From JBBSGD01 sp038254435 (GTDB lineage Bacteria; Actinomycetota; CADDZG01; WHSQ01), in assembly GCA_038254435.1 (NCBI GenBank), contig JBBSGD010000027.1, forward strand, positions 1 through 29,369: 29,369 bases of DNA, written 5' to 3'. This document shows positions 7,553 through 13,933 of this stretch, piece by piece. The position numbers were made by a program, and so were the translations under genes. Below the pieces are notes generated by a model. The model saw only the letters and a list, made by a program, of their open reading frames with translations. It was not told where the DNA came from and did not search any database. Each line of letters opens with the position of its first letter. The first letter of the stretch is position 1.

Positions 7553-7834
7553 ATGAACATTCCCGGTGGGTTCGAGCTCCTCATAGTGCTGGTCGTCGTC
7601 TTGTTGCTGTTCGGCGCCTCCCGCCTCCCGAAGCTGGCGAGGTCATTGGGTGAAGCCGGACGCGAGCTGAAGTCTGGGATGAAAGAGGGCGCTAAGGAGC
7701 AGCCCGTCGAGGGCAAGTGCCCGTTCTGCGGCGTCGACGTGCCCGCCGACTCCAAGTTCTGCCCCGGCTGCGCCAGGCCGGGCGACGAGATCGTGGCCGA
7801 GCGCATCCGCCTGGGCCAAGAAAAGAGCGCCTGA
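7553..7834 (+). CDS. tatA: TatA/Hcf106-like protein with C-terminal zinc ribbon
   Basis: 93 aa. Residues 1-20 form one hydrophobic helix, then comes the TatA hinge FGASRLPKLARSLGEA and a charged amphipathic helix, as in the pore-forming subunit of twin-arginine translocase. Instead of the usual acidic low-complexity tail, the C-terminus carries two CxxC pairs (CPFC and CPGC, 15 residues from first to third Cys) forming a double-zinc-ribbon-like knuckle. GGCGGAGG lies about eight bases before ATG 7553. It starts 17 bases after the oxidoreductase gene and may be co-transcribed. No TatC or TatB is in the window. Membrane-anchored with the ribbon on the cytoplasmic side is inferred from TatA topology. 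Confidence 0.82.
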   Translation: MNIPGGFELLIVLVVVLLLFGASRLPKLARSLGEAGRELKSGMKEGAKEQPVEGKCPFCGVDVPADSKFCPGCARPGDEIVAERIRLGQEKSA

Positions 7835-7841
7835 GAGCGCT
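7818..7841 (-). terminator. Intrinsic terminator for the zinc alcohol dehydrogenase gene
   Basis: Read on the minus strand, AGCGC-TCTCAG-GCGCT (7841-7826) forms a 5-bp stem, 6 bp with a T-G pair, followed by CTTTTCTT. The stem overlaps the stop region of the convergent TatA gene, so it may act on both transcripts. Confidence 0.5.
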
Positions 7842-8896
7842 TACGGCCTCAGGACCACCTTCATGGCCCGCCGCTGCGCGAAGAGCTCGTAGGCCTCAGG
7901 GGAGTCGACGAGGCTCATTCTGTGCGTGATCAGCGAGGTGGGGTCGACCTCGCGCCGCTGGACCGCTTCCAAAGCCGGCCCCCAATGCGCGTGCACGTTG
8001 GCCATCCCGGCCCAGCGGACCTCGAGCCCGCGCGCCCACATGACGCCCATGGGTAGCTCGTAGCGTTCCGAACCGTAGACGCCGACCACCACCACGCGGC
8101 CCCCGTCCCGCACGCACCGAAGGGCGCTCTTGAAGGCATCAAGCGCCCCGACGGCCTCGACCACTACACCGGCCATCGTTGCGCTGGTAGCTTCGGCCAC
8201 CGCCGCTTCGGGGCTCGTCTCGGCCACGTCGACGGCGTTCAGCCCGAGCTCCTCGCGCGCCCACAACACACGCGCAGGGTCCTGGTCGACAACGATTACG
8301 CTCCCCGTCCCCTCGCGCCTCAGCGCAAGCGCGCACATGATCCCGACGGGGCCTGCGCCGATCACGACCGCGGCCTCCCCGCCGCGCAGACCGGCCAGCG
8401 AGGATGCGTAGAAGCCCGTGGCCATGATGTCGCCCGCGAACAGGGCCGCCTCGTCCGACAGCTCGGCCAAGGAGCCGCTCAACGGTTTTAGGTTGATCGA
8501 GCCGTTCGGAACGCGAACGAGCTCGGCCTGGGCGCCATCGAGGTCTCCCGTCAGCTTCCCGAGGCCCAGCGCGCGCCGCTCCTCGCAGTGGTTGAAGCGC
8601 TGTGCCTGACAGGCTCGGCACGATCCGCAGGCGATGAGGAAGGAGCCGACGACCCGGCGCCCGAGAAGGTCCGGATCCACGCCCGCCCCTGCGTCGGCGA
8701 CGGTGCCGACGAACTCATGCCCGATGACCGAGCCCGGCCGCATGCCCGGCGTCCTGCCCGAGAGCACATGAAGGTCCGAGCCGCAGATGGCGCTGACGGC
8801 GACATTGACTATTGCGTCGGTCGGGTGATCGATGGTGGGTTGGGGGACATCCGCGACCTCGATCGCTCCCTTGTCCTTGAACACGACGGCTTTCAC
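7841..8896 (-). CDS. Zinc-dependent alcohol dehydrogenase (MDR superfamily)
   Basis: 351 aa, GTG start. Catalytic zinc ligands are Cys in SAICGSDLH and His-Glu in VIGHEFVG. A four-cysteine lobe (CGSCRACQAQRFNHC, around residues 91-105) is the structural zinc site. The Rossmann motif GAGPVGIMCALAL followed by VIVVDQDPARV indicates NAD(H) rather than NADP. The layout matches threonine/sorbitol dehydrogenase-like members that oxidise secondary alcohols; the substrate is unknown. The gene is flanked by convergent TatA and divergent glutaredoxin genes, so it is a single-gene unit. No obvious -10 hexamer sits at leaderless spacing before the GTG. Confidence 0.9.
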   Translation of the reverse strand: MKAVVFKDKGAIEVADVPQPTIDHPTDAIVNVAVSAICGSDLHVLSGRTPGMRPGSVIGHEFVGTVADAGAGVDPDLLGRRVVGSFLIACGSCRACQAQRFNHCEERRALGLGKLTGDLDGAQAELVRVPNGSINLKPLSGSLAELSDEAALFAGDIMATGFYASSLAGLRGGEAAVVIGAGPVGIMCALALRREGTGSVIVVDQDPARVLWAREELGLNAVDVAETSPEAAVAEATSATMAGVVVEAVGALDAFKSALRCVRDGGRVVVVGVYGSERYELPMGVMWARGLEVRWAGMANVHAHWGPALEAVQRREVDPTSLITHRMSLVDSPEAYELFAQRRAMKVVLRP

Positions 8897-8995
8897 GATG
8901 ATGCTTCGGCGATTCGCCGGCGGGGTGGGTCGAGGTACTCGGAGCGGGAATCTTCCGGCATGGCCTCTCGTTCTCTCTCACAGGAGGTCGACTCA

Positions 8996-9250
8996 ATGGC
9001 GAATGCGACAACCGTGACAATGTATTCGACCGAGTGGTGCGGTCACTGCCGCCGCCTCAAGGGCCAGATGGATGACAACGGAATCGCCTACCGCGAGGTG
9101 GACCTCGGCGACAACGAGGATGCCGCCCGGCGGATCGAGGTGGCGACGGGCGGCTACCGGACGGTCCCGACGGTGCAGATCGGGGAGCGCCTGCTGGTCA
9201 ATCCGTCGCTCGGCGAGGTGCGCGCCGTGCTCGGTGCTGCGAGCAATTAA
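8996..9250 (+). CDS. Glutaredoxin/mycoredoxin-like protein
   Basis: 84 aa with the thioredoxin fold and a dithiol active site CGHC at residues 15-18 (TEWCGHCRRLK), the cis-Pro loop YRTVPTVQIG and a C-terminal NPSLGEVRAVL helix. Glutaredoxins and mycoredoxins reduce mixed disulfides with low-molecular-weight thiols. ATG 8996 is chosen because AGGAGG lies eight bases upstream; the open frame continues upstream, but that part is antisense to the dehydrogenase. It ends 21 bases before the rhodanese-ThiF gene, suggesting a shared sulfur/thiol function (inference). Confidence 0.9.
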   Translation: MANATTVTMYSTEWCGHCRRLKGQMDDNGIAYREVDLGDNEDAARRIEVATGGYRTVPTVQIGERLLVNPSLGEVRAVLGAASN

Positions 9251-9266
9251 CACCTATTGTAAGGTG
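9251..9266 (+). promoter_or_regulatory. Leaderless promoter with overlapping inverted repeat
   Basis: TAAGGT at 9260-9265 lies six bases before ATG 9272, so +1 falls on the start codon. A second candidate -10, TATTGT, is at 9255-9260. CACCT (9251-9255) and AGGTG (9262-9266) form an inverted repeat over the -10, a possible repressor site. Confidence 0.45.
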
Positions 9267-9271
9267 CGAAC

Positions 9272-10435
9272 ATGCCCAACTTTCGTGAGCTGCTGACGAA
9301 CCTCAAGCAGGAGGTCGGGGAAACGACGGCCGAAGAGCTGAGGCGGCGCCTGGAGGAGCCGGGCGACGTCGAGCTACTCGACGTGCGCGAGCCGGACGAG
9401 ATCAGCGGCGGCATGCTTCCGGGTGCTCACCACCTTGCCCGGGCCCATTTCGAGAGCCGGGTCGAGGATCTGCTTCCCGACAAGGACCGCGCGGTGGTCG
9501 TCTATTGCGCGAGCGGCGTGCGCAGCGTGTTCGCCGCCAACACTCTCAGCGAGCTCGGCTACTCGAACGTGCGTTCTCTGGCCGGAGGATTCACGCGATG
9601 GCGGGACCTCGGCTATGACTGGCGCATCCCGCGCGTGCTCGACGCAGCGCAGCGAGACCGCTACTCGCGCCATCTGGTCTTGCCCGAAGTGGGCGAAAAG
9701 GGGCAGAGGAAGCTCCTTGATTCCAAGGTGATCTTCATCGGCGCCGGGGGCCTGGGCTCGCCGGCGCTGCTTTATCTCGCCGCCGCGGGAGTCGGAGCAA
9801 TTGGCGTAATCGACGATGACGTAGTCGAGGAGAGCAACCTGCAACGCCAGGTCATTCACTCTATCGAGACCGTTGGGCAGAACAAGGCCGAGTCGGCCCG
9901 CACGACGATTCAACGCCTCAATCCGGACGTCGAGGTGAAGGTGCACCCCACGCGCATCGACAAGGACAACGCGCAGGAGCTGATCGACGGCTACGACGTG
10001 GTTGTCGACGGGTCCGACAACTTCGACACCCGCTACGTCATCAACGATGCTGCGGTTGCGCTACGGAAACCGGTCGTGCACGGTTCGATCTTTCGCTTCG
10101 AGGGGATGGTGTCGACGTTCGTTCCCTTCGAGGGCCCGTGTTACCGCTGCCTGTATCCGGAGGCGCCGCCGCCCGAGCTGGCCCCCACCTGAAGCGAAGC
10201 AGGCGTCCTGGGCGTGCTCCCGGGAATCGTTGGAACGCTTCAGGCAAACGAAGCGCTGAAGCTCATAGTGGGGTATGGCCGGCCACTCACCGGCAGGCTG
10301 CTCACATTCGACGCGCAAGCTACCCGTTTCGCCGAGGTCAAGGTACGGCGCGATCCCAAGTGCCCCACGTGCGGTGAAGGCCGCCTCAAGGCCGTGGCCG
10401 ATGGCGCCGCCGCGGTAGACCACTCGGCGGCGTGA
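9272..10435 (+). CDS. Rhodanese-ThiF/MoeB E1-like protein, candidate selenoprotein (in-frame TGA 10190-10192 as Sec307)
   Basis: 387 aa if TGA is read as selenocysteine. Residues ~15-120 are a rhodanese domain with active Cys79 (VVYCASGVRS). Residues ~128-387 are a ThiF/MoeB adenylyltransferase with the GAGGLG ATP loop (157-162), the DDDVVEESNLQRQ segment, DGSDNFDTRY and a zinc tetracysteine split as Cys290/Cys293 and Cys364/Cys367. Such enzymes adenylate the C-terminus of MoaD/ThiS-type sulfur carriers, and a rhodanese domain supplies persulfide. Homologs carry Cys in the motif Cys-x-x-x-GVLG of the crossover loop (the thioester-forming Cys of MOCS3/Uba4); here it is TGA followed by SEAGVLGVLPG in the same frame. 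The conserved second half runs uninterrupted to the TGA at 10433. Domain order (rhodanese first) is the reverse of MOCS3. If TGA is simply a stop, the product is 306 aa without half its zinc site. Confidence 0.8.
10188..10244 (+). promoter_or_regulatory. Candidate bacterial SECIS element
   Basis: CCTGAAGCG (10188-10196, containing the TGA) pairs perfectly with CGCTTCAGG (10236-10244). Inside it, TCCTGGG (10206-10212) pairs with CCCGGGA (10219-10225; six Watson-Crick pairs and one G-U), closing loop CGUGCU (10213-10218). The loop begins 21 bases after the TGA and has G as its second base followed by U, matching the bacterial SECIS pattern (UGA at the stem base, G in the first two loop positions, 'GU' as in E. 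coli fdhF) recognised by SelB. Confidence 0.7.
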
Positions 10436-10461
10436 CCGCCCGCTCGGCCTGATTCCCTTTC

Positions 10462-10947
10462 GTGAAGGTGGTAGTGCTCGCAGACACGCACACGAGAGGC
10501 GCATCACGCGCCCTGCCACAGGGAGCGTGGCCCTACGTCGAGACCGCCGACCGCATATTGCACGCGGGCGACGTCTGCGATCCTGCTCTTCTCGACGAGC
10601 TCGCGTCCTTTGCTCCGGTAGAGGTAGTCATGGGCAACTGCGACGCGCTCGACGTGCGTGATTGGGGTGCGCCCGACGAAATTGAGATCACCCTGCAGGG
10701 CGTGACGATAGCCATAGTGCACGACGCGGGGCTGGCGAAGGGCCGGCGCAGCAGGGTCGAGGCGCGCTACCCGTCGGCCCGCGTGGTCGTCTTCGGGCAC
10801 TCCCACATGCCGGTCAACGATGACTCCGACGGGCTCTTGCTGCTCAATCCCGGGAGCCCGACGTGGAGGCGTAAAGCCCCGTTCCCGTCGATGGGCATCT
10901 TGTGGATCGAGGACGGAGGCGTCGAGGCTGAGGTTTTTCCCATCTAG
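10462..10947 (+). CDS. YfcE/MJ0936-type metallophosphoesterase
   Basis: 161 aa, a calcineurin-like phosphoesterase of the short YfcE family. Metal-binding motifs in order: LADTHTRG (D-x-H), HAGDVCD (GD), GNCDA (GNxD, with Cys in place of the common His), VHDAG, and GHSHMP (GHSH). These enzymes hydrolyse phosphodiesters in vitro; the natural substrate is unknown. The start is GTG at 10462, the first of several closely spaced GTG codons, 26 bases after the rhodanese-ThiF stop, so read-through transcription is likely. Confidence 0.88.
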   Translation: MKVVVLADTHTRGASRALPQGAWPYVETADRILHAGDVCDPALLDELASFAPVEVVMGNCDALDVRDWGAPDEIEITLQGVTIAIVHDAGLAKGRRSRVEARYPSARVVVFGHSHMPVNDDSDGLLLLNPGSPTWRRKAPFPSMGILWIEDGGVEAEVFPI

Positions 10948-11076
10948 ATGGTCGGTCTTGCAAGCGCCGCCGACGAGAGGTTTTGCGGAGGGCAGATGGG
11001 ATCCTCCGCGATTAGTACAGGGCAATGGTTGCTGGTGAGCCGGCCCCAGTTCCTTGGGACAGCTTCCTGACCTTAA
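10948..11076. other. Non-coding stretch before the transposase remnant
   Basis: Together with the remnant and the bases up to 11485 this is a 538-base gap without an intact gene. A 40-codon frame directly follows the phosphoesterase stop (ATG 10948) but has no Shine-Dalgarno, no recognisable motif and atypical codon use. I see no RNA gene or strong terminator here. Confidence 0.4.
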
Positions 11077-11290
11077 CCATCACGCTGCCTGGCTCTCCAT
11101 CGCGGCCGCGTGGCGCTCGCGTTGTGTGCAATGTCCGTGTCTTTCGATGAGCCACTCGTCGTTGTAGCGACGGGTAAATTCCAACACCGCGGCGCAGATC
11201 TTCGATGTCTTAGTAGAGGAGCGCCCACAAGCACTGCTCCTTTGAGAGTTCGATGGTTCGGCACACCCGTCGCGCGGAAAGCGCAAGTGC
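11077..11290 (-). pseudogene. Decayed IS3-like transposase, C-terminal fragment
   Basis: On the minus strand, about residues RDGCAE followed by VLEFTRRYNDEWLIERHGH match the end of the DDE integrase core of IS3-type transposases (homologs read GNGCAERFIRTLKE ... FxxxYNxxWLIERHGHRTP). Between these blocks the frame is damaged: the ERFIRTLKE equivalent is recoverable only by shifting frame at about 11250-11270, where bases are missing. No DDE catalytic residues, terminal inverted repeats or target duplication were found. It is an old fragment, not an active element. Coding on the other strand here is spurious. Confidence 0.6.
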
Positions 11291-11485
11291 GTTGTAAGCG
11301 ATGCGAGATCATCACTCACACACGCCACCGCGCCTGGATACGAGCCGCTCCACTTATTCACGAACGCGTCGGCGTGGGCGCGAGCTTGGATGAGGCGAGC
11401 TTGTTCAGGTCCCTAGGTTGCTTCGCCGTTTAGGTATGGTTTATGGAGAGGTGCTGGCGGCACCGTCAACTGGAGGGGACGCTTA

Positions 11486-11929
11486 ATGCGGGGGTCAAGA
11501 GTGAAGCCGCCAGGTTGGGCCATCGTCATGGCGCTGATAGCGGGTATCGCCGTCGGCTTCGCTATCCTACTTTTCCTGACGAGTGGCTACTGGCCATATG
11601 GCTTCCTTGTCGGAGCGGTGGTCTTTGTGCTGGTGCTGGCCATTTTGTCTTCGGTAAGCGGTCGATGGCATCCTGTCGCGGGAGCGGGTGGCGCATTCGT
11701 GCTTGCTTTCTTGTTATTTGCACCTTCCCTCTGCGTCTCAGGAAGTGATGGGGCAACTCTAACCTCGTGTCAGGCAGCATTCTTCGGTGTGATGCTTCCG
11801 GGCTATTCGGGTACCGGGGACCGCTTCACGCCCAGCCTTCTCCCGGCCCTCTCCCTCGCAGTCATCGCTGCGGGAGGGGTTTTGTTTGTGGCTAGGAGAT
11901 CGCGCCGGCAGCACCTTTCTTCAAACTGA
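11486..11929 (+). CDS. Small multi-pass membrane protein of unknown function
   Basis: 147 aa. Four hydrophobic segments are visible: about residues 12-32, 37-56, 63-82 and 118-137, with a Cys-containing loop (SLCVSGSDGATLTSCQ) between the third and fourth. The C-terminus is basic (RRSRRQ), suggesting a cytoplasmic end. I recognise no family. GGAGGGG lies about eight bases before ATG 11486. Codon use is less GC-biased than the neighbours and it lies beside a transposase remnant, which could mean horizontal acquisition. Confidence 0.6.
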   Translation: MRGSRVKPPGWAIVMALIAGIAVGFAILLFLTSGYWPYGFLVGAVVFVLVLAILSSVSGRWHPVAGAGGAFVLAFLLFAPSLCVSGSDGATLTSCQAAFFGVMLPGYSGTGDRFTPSLLPALSLAVIAAGGVLFVARRSRRQHLSSN

Positions 11930-12176
11930 GCAAAGCCCTCGAGATGACCGGGCCTCACTCGGCGCGCAAGCGGGGACCGAAGCTACGCTTCTGAATCTCC
12001 GCAGCAGCAGTTGGGCTGGCGTCCGAACTTCTGACTCGAACCCCTATGACCAGCGGCGGCGCTGAAAAACTGACCATCTACCGGGCGTTGGGTTAACGTC
12101 CCACCCCACCTCCCGAGTAGGGACCGACGGGGAATGGGTGTGGGGCCGCTAATCACCGCTGCCGGCAACACGCTCT
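11930..12176. other. Intergenic stretch between convergent genes
   Basis: Between the stop of the small membrane protein and the stop of the zincin gene there is no convincing frame, RNA or clear terminator hairpin. The long minus-strand frame crossing it is an Arg/Pro-rich shadow of the zincin gene. Confidence 0.5.
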
Positions 12177-13319
12177 TTACGGGTGCAGGTCGCGCTCCAT
12201 CCACACGAACGGATCGCGGATTTCCTCGAGCGACGGAAGGTTGTCGGGGGCGTCCCACACGAGGTTCAGGGTGTCCGGGCCCTTGAGCTTCACGACTGCG
12301 GCCGCGAATGTCGCCCCGGCTTCCTCGAGAGCGTGATCGAGGTTGAGCCCGAGCATTTGGGTTACGAGTCTCTCGCCGTCGCTTCCACCCGTTCGCCTGC
12401 GCGTCAGGACCTCGTCGATCCCCTTGGCTTCGCCGATGATCTCGCCGGCCACTGCTCGCGACGCGTGGATCGCATAACCCTCGAAGAGTGCGAGAAAGGC
12501 TGTAAGGCGATCGTGGGCCCGTTTGTGGCGCTCGGTGGGCACGATCGGGAAAGCATCTTGCGCGCCCGTGCCGCCCTGCAGGGCGTCCATCCCCTGGCTC
12601 TGGAGGTCGATGAGCCTGCGCTCGAGATCGCCCGTGTCTATCTCGATCGAGTCCACGAGCTCTCCGAGCAGAGACTTCTGGTAGCGCTCGAGCCACGGCA
12701 CCGTCGTGACGAGCAGGTGACGAGAGGCCTCGTGCAGCGCAAGCCAGCCGCGAAACGCGTCGGGATCCAGCCCGAGGTCGCGCCGTGCTGCGTCGAAGTT
12801 GGTGGGCAGCAAGAAGAGGAGCCCGTCGTCCTCGCGCGGAAGCGGGAGGTCGTAGCGGGCGAGCGCTTCGGTAGCCAGATTGCCGAGCAGAGTCCCTGTT
12901 TGTATGCCGAGCAGCAGCGGTGTTATCTGACCCATCGCCGCCTGCATGGGGTTGCCGCCGGCGGCCTCGTCCCCAAGGTGAGACAGTCCGCTCGCAAAGC
13001 GGGTCGAAAGCCGGGCAAGGAGCCATCCCCACGCGTCGAGTGTCGTAGTCATCCACTCGTGCCGAGACAGCACTCTCGAGCGCGCCGGTTCATCCACCTC
13101 CCGGCGCGTGTAGCCGGCCAGGAGAGCCTCGCAGCGGTGCACATCGGCCTCGAAGGCGCGCGCTGCGCCGGGGCCGGCGGTGGGCTCGGCCCCCGCCTGC
13201 GCGATGAGCGCGGACCCCACCTGTGAGGCGATCTCGACATTGATGGGCCCATGGCTGGAGGACAGGAGCCGCTGCAGCTCTCTGAACAGGGGGATGTCGC
13301 CGAAGGGCTCTTGCGTCAC
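12177..13319 (-). CDS. Zincin_2/DUF2342 family protein (F420-associated type), degenerate HExxH
   Basis: About 380 aa, matching the actinobacterial zincin-like family (Pfam Zincin_2; one branch is linked to coenzyme F420 genes). Recognisable parts: EPFGDIPLFRELQRLL at the N-terminus, NPMQAAMGQITPLLLGIQTGTLLG, a LFLLPTNFD block, the WLALHEASRHLL segment, TVPWLERY and FLALFEGYA, which aligns with the third-ligand Glu. In peptidase members the motif is HExxH; here it reads His-Glu-Ala-Ser-Arg-His, so the second zinc histidine is replaced by Arg with His one residue later. Catalysis is doubtful. GTG at 13319 is chosen because CACAAT sits at leaderless -10 spacing; GTG 13337 is the longer alternative. 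Confidence 0.82.
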   Translation of the reverse strand: MTQEPFGDIPLFRELQRLLSSSHGPINVEIASQVGSALIAQAGAEPTAGPGAARAFEADVHRCEALLAGYTRREVDEPARSRVLSRHEWMTTTLDAWGWLLARLSTRFASGLSHLGDEAAGGNPMQAAMGQITPLLLGIQTGTLLGNLATEALARYDLPLPREDDGLLFLLPTNFDAARRDLGLDPDAFRGWLALHEASRHLLVTTVPWLERYQKSLLGELVDSIEIDTGDLERRLIDLQSQGMDALQGGTGAQDAFPIVPTERHKRAHDRLTAFLALFEGYAIHASRAVAGEIIGEAKGIDEVLTRRRTGGSDGERLVTQMLGLNLDHALEEAGATFAAAVVKLKGPDTLNLVWDAPDNLPSLEEIRDPFVWMERDLHP

Positions 13320-13336
13320 GAGGCCATTGTGACGCA
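13312..13336. promoter_or_regulatory. 8-9-8 palindrome over the zincin gene start (possible operator)
   Basis: TGCGTCAC (13312-13319) and GTGACGCA (13329-13336) are perfect inverted repeats with a 9-base spacer. The site spans the candidate -10 (CACAAT, minus strand 13331-13326) and the GTG at 13319, the layout of a dimeric repressor site. The repressor is unknown. Confidence 0.45.
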
Positions 13337-13544
13337 CCGCGCGCCCGGTGCACGAAATCAGCGCCGGGAGTGCGCACGAATCGGCGCCCTGGCCCTGCGT
13401 GCGGCGCCGCGGGCTCTGTTACCCTGGCGCGGGCGACCCACAGGGCGCCCCGCAGGCAAACGGGCTGGTCGATCGAGCGAATGCCGTCCGCGATCCGCAG
13501 CTTTCCGACACGAACCGAAACGCCTATCGCGACAGGAGTGAAGT

Positions 13545-13901
13545 GTGCTGTACCTCGCCATCCTGGTGGTCGTGGCCATCATCGGGATCACCAAGCTCTA
13601 CCTGCAGCAGCGTAAGGAGCGTTCGCACATCCAGACTGTGGATGGGTTCCGCACGAGCCTTCAGAGACTGTCCGACGGCTCGGTGACCGCGCCGGGACAG
13701 GGCGCAGCTCCCCCTCCCGCCGCGGCCGAGCCCGAGCCGGCAGGCTCCGTCGAGCCCGAGGTGGTCGCTTTCCCCGAACCCGTGCGTACTCTCGGATCGC
13801 GACGCTCACACCCGGTGTTGGATCCCGCTCGCCGGGCGGCGGCCAAACGCCGCATCGAGGAGCGCCGCCGGGCCGCGCGGGCGCGCGCCGCAGGTGTCTA
13901 G
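13545..13901 (+). CDS. Single-pass membrane protein of unknown function
   Basis: 118 aa. One N-terminal hydrophobic helix (residues 1-17) is followed by a charged juxtamembrane segment (QQRKERSH), a Pro/Ala/Glu-rich disordered linker (about 50-82) and a strongly basic C-terminal helix (ARRAAAKRRIEERRRAAR). No family is recognised. AGGAGTG lies just before GTG 13545. It ends 32 bases before the MreB gene on the same strand, so it may be an accessory envelope or division protein; this is inferred from position only. Confidence 0.65.
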   Translation: MLYLAILVVVAIIGITKLYLQQRKERSHIQTVDGFRTSLQRLSDGSVTAPGQGAAPPPAAAEPEPAGSVEPEVVAFPEPVRTLGSRRSHPVLDPARRAAAKRRIEERRRAARARAAGV

Positions 13902-13933
13902 TCCGGTCATCGACTAACCCAGGGGGGTTTCAC

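Noticed and set aside
9272..10192. Genetic-code change (TGA as sense codon throughout)
   Set aside because: Many other genes here end in TGA (for example 7832-7834, 23834-23836, 29232-29234), so TGA is a normal stop; only local recoding fits.
10193..10435. Separate downstream gene starting at GTG 10214 after the TGA
   Set aside because: The segment is the C-terminal part of the ThiF domain in the same frame as the upstream gene and has no Shine-Dalgarno or promoter; it makes sense only as part of one recoded protein.
10948..11070. 40-codon ORF right after the phosphoesterase stop
   Set aside because: No Shine-Dalgarno, motif or conserved feature; length is expected by chance.
11110..11433. 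107-codon plus-strand frame
   Set aside because: It is antisense to the transposase remnant and has no recognisable features.
11983..13056. 357-codon minus-strand frame overlapping the zincin gene
   Set aside because: Arg/Pro-rich product with no motif; the overlapping zincin frame has clear family blocks.
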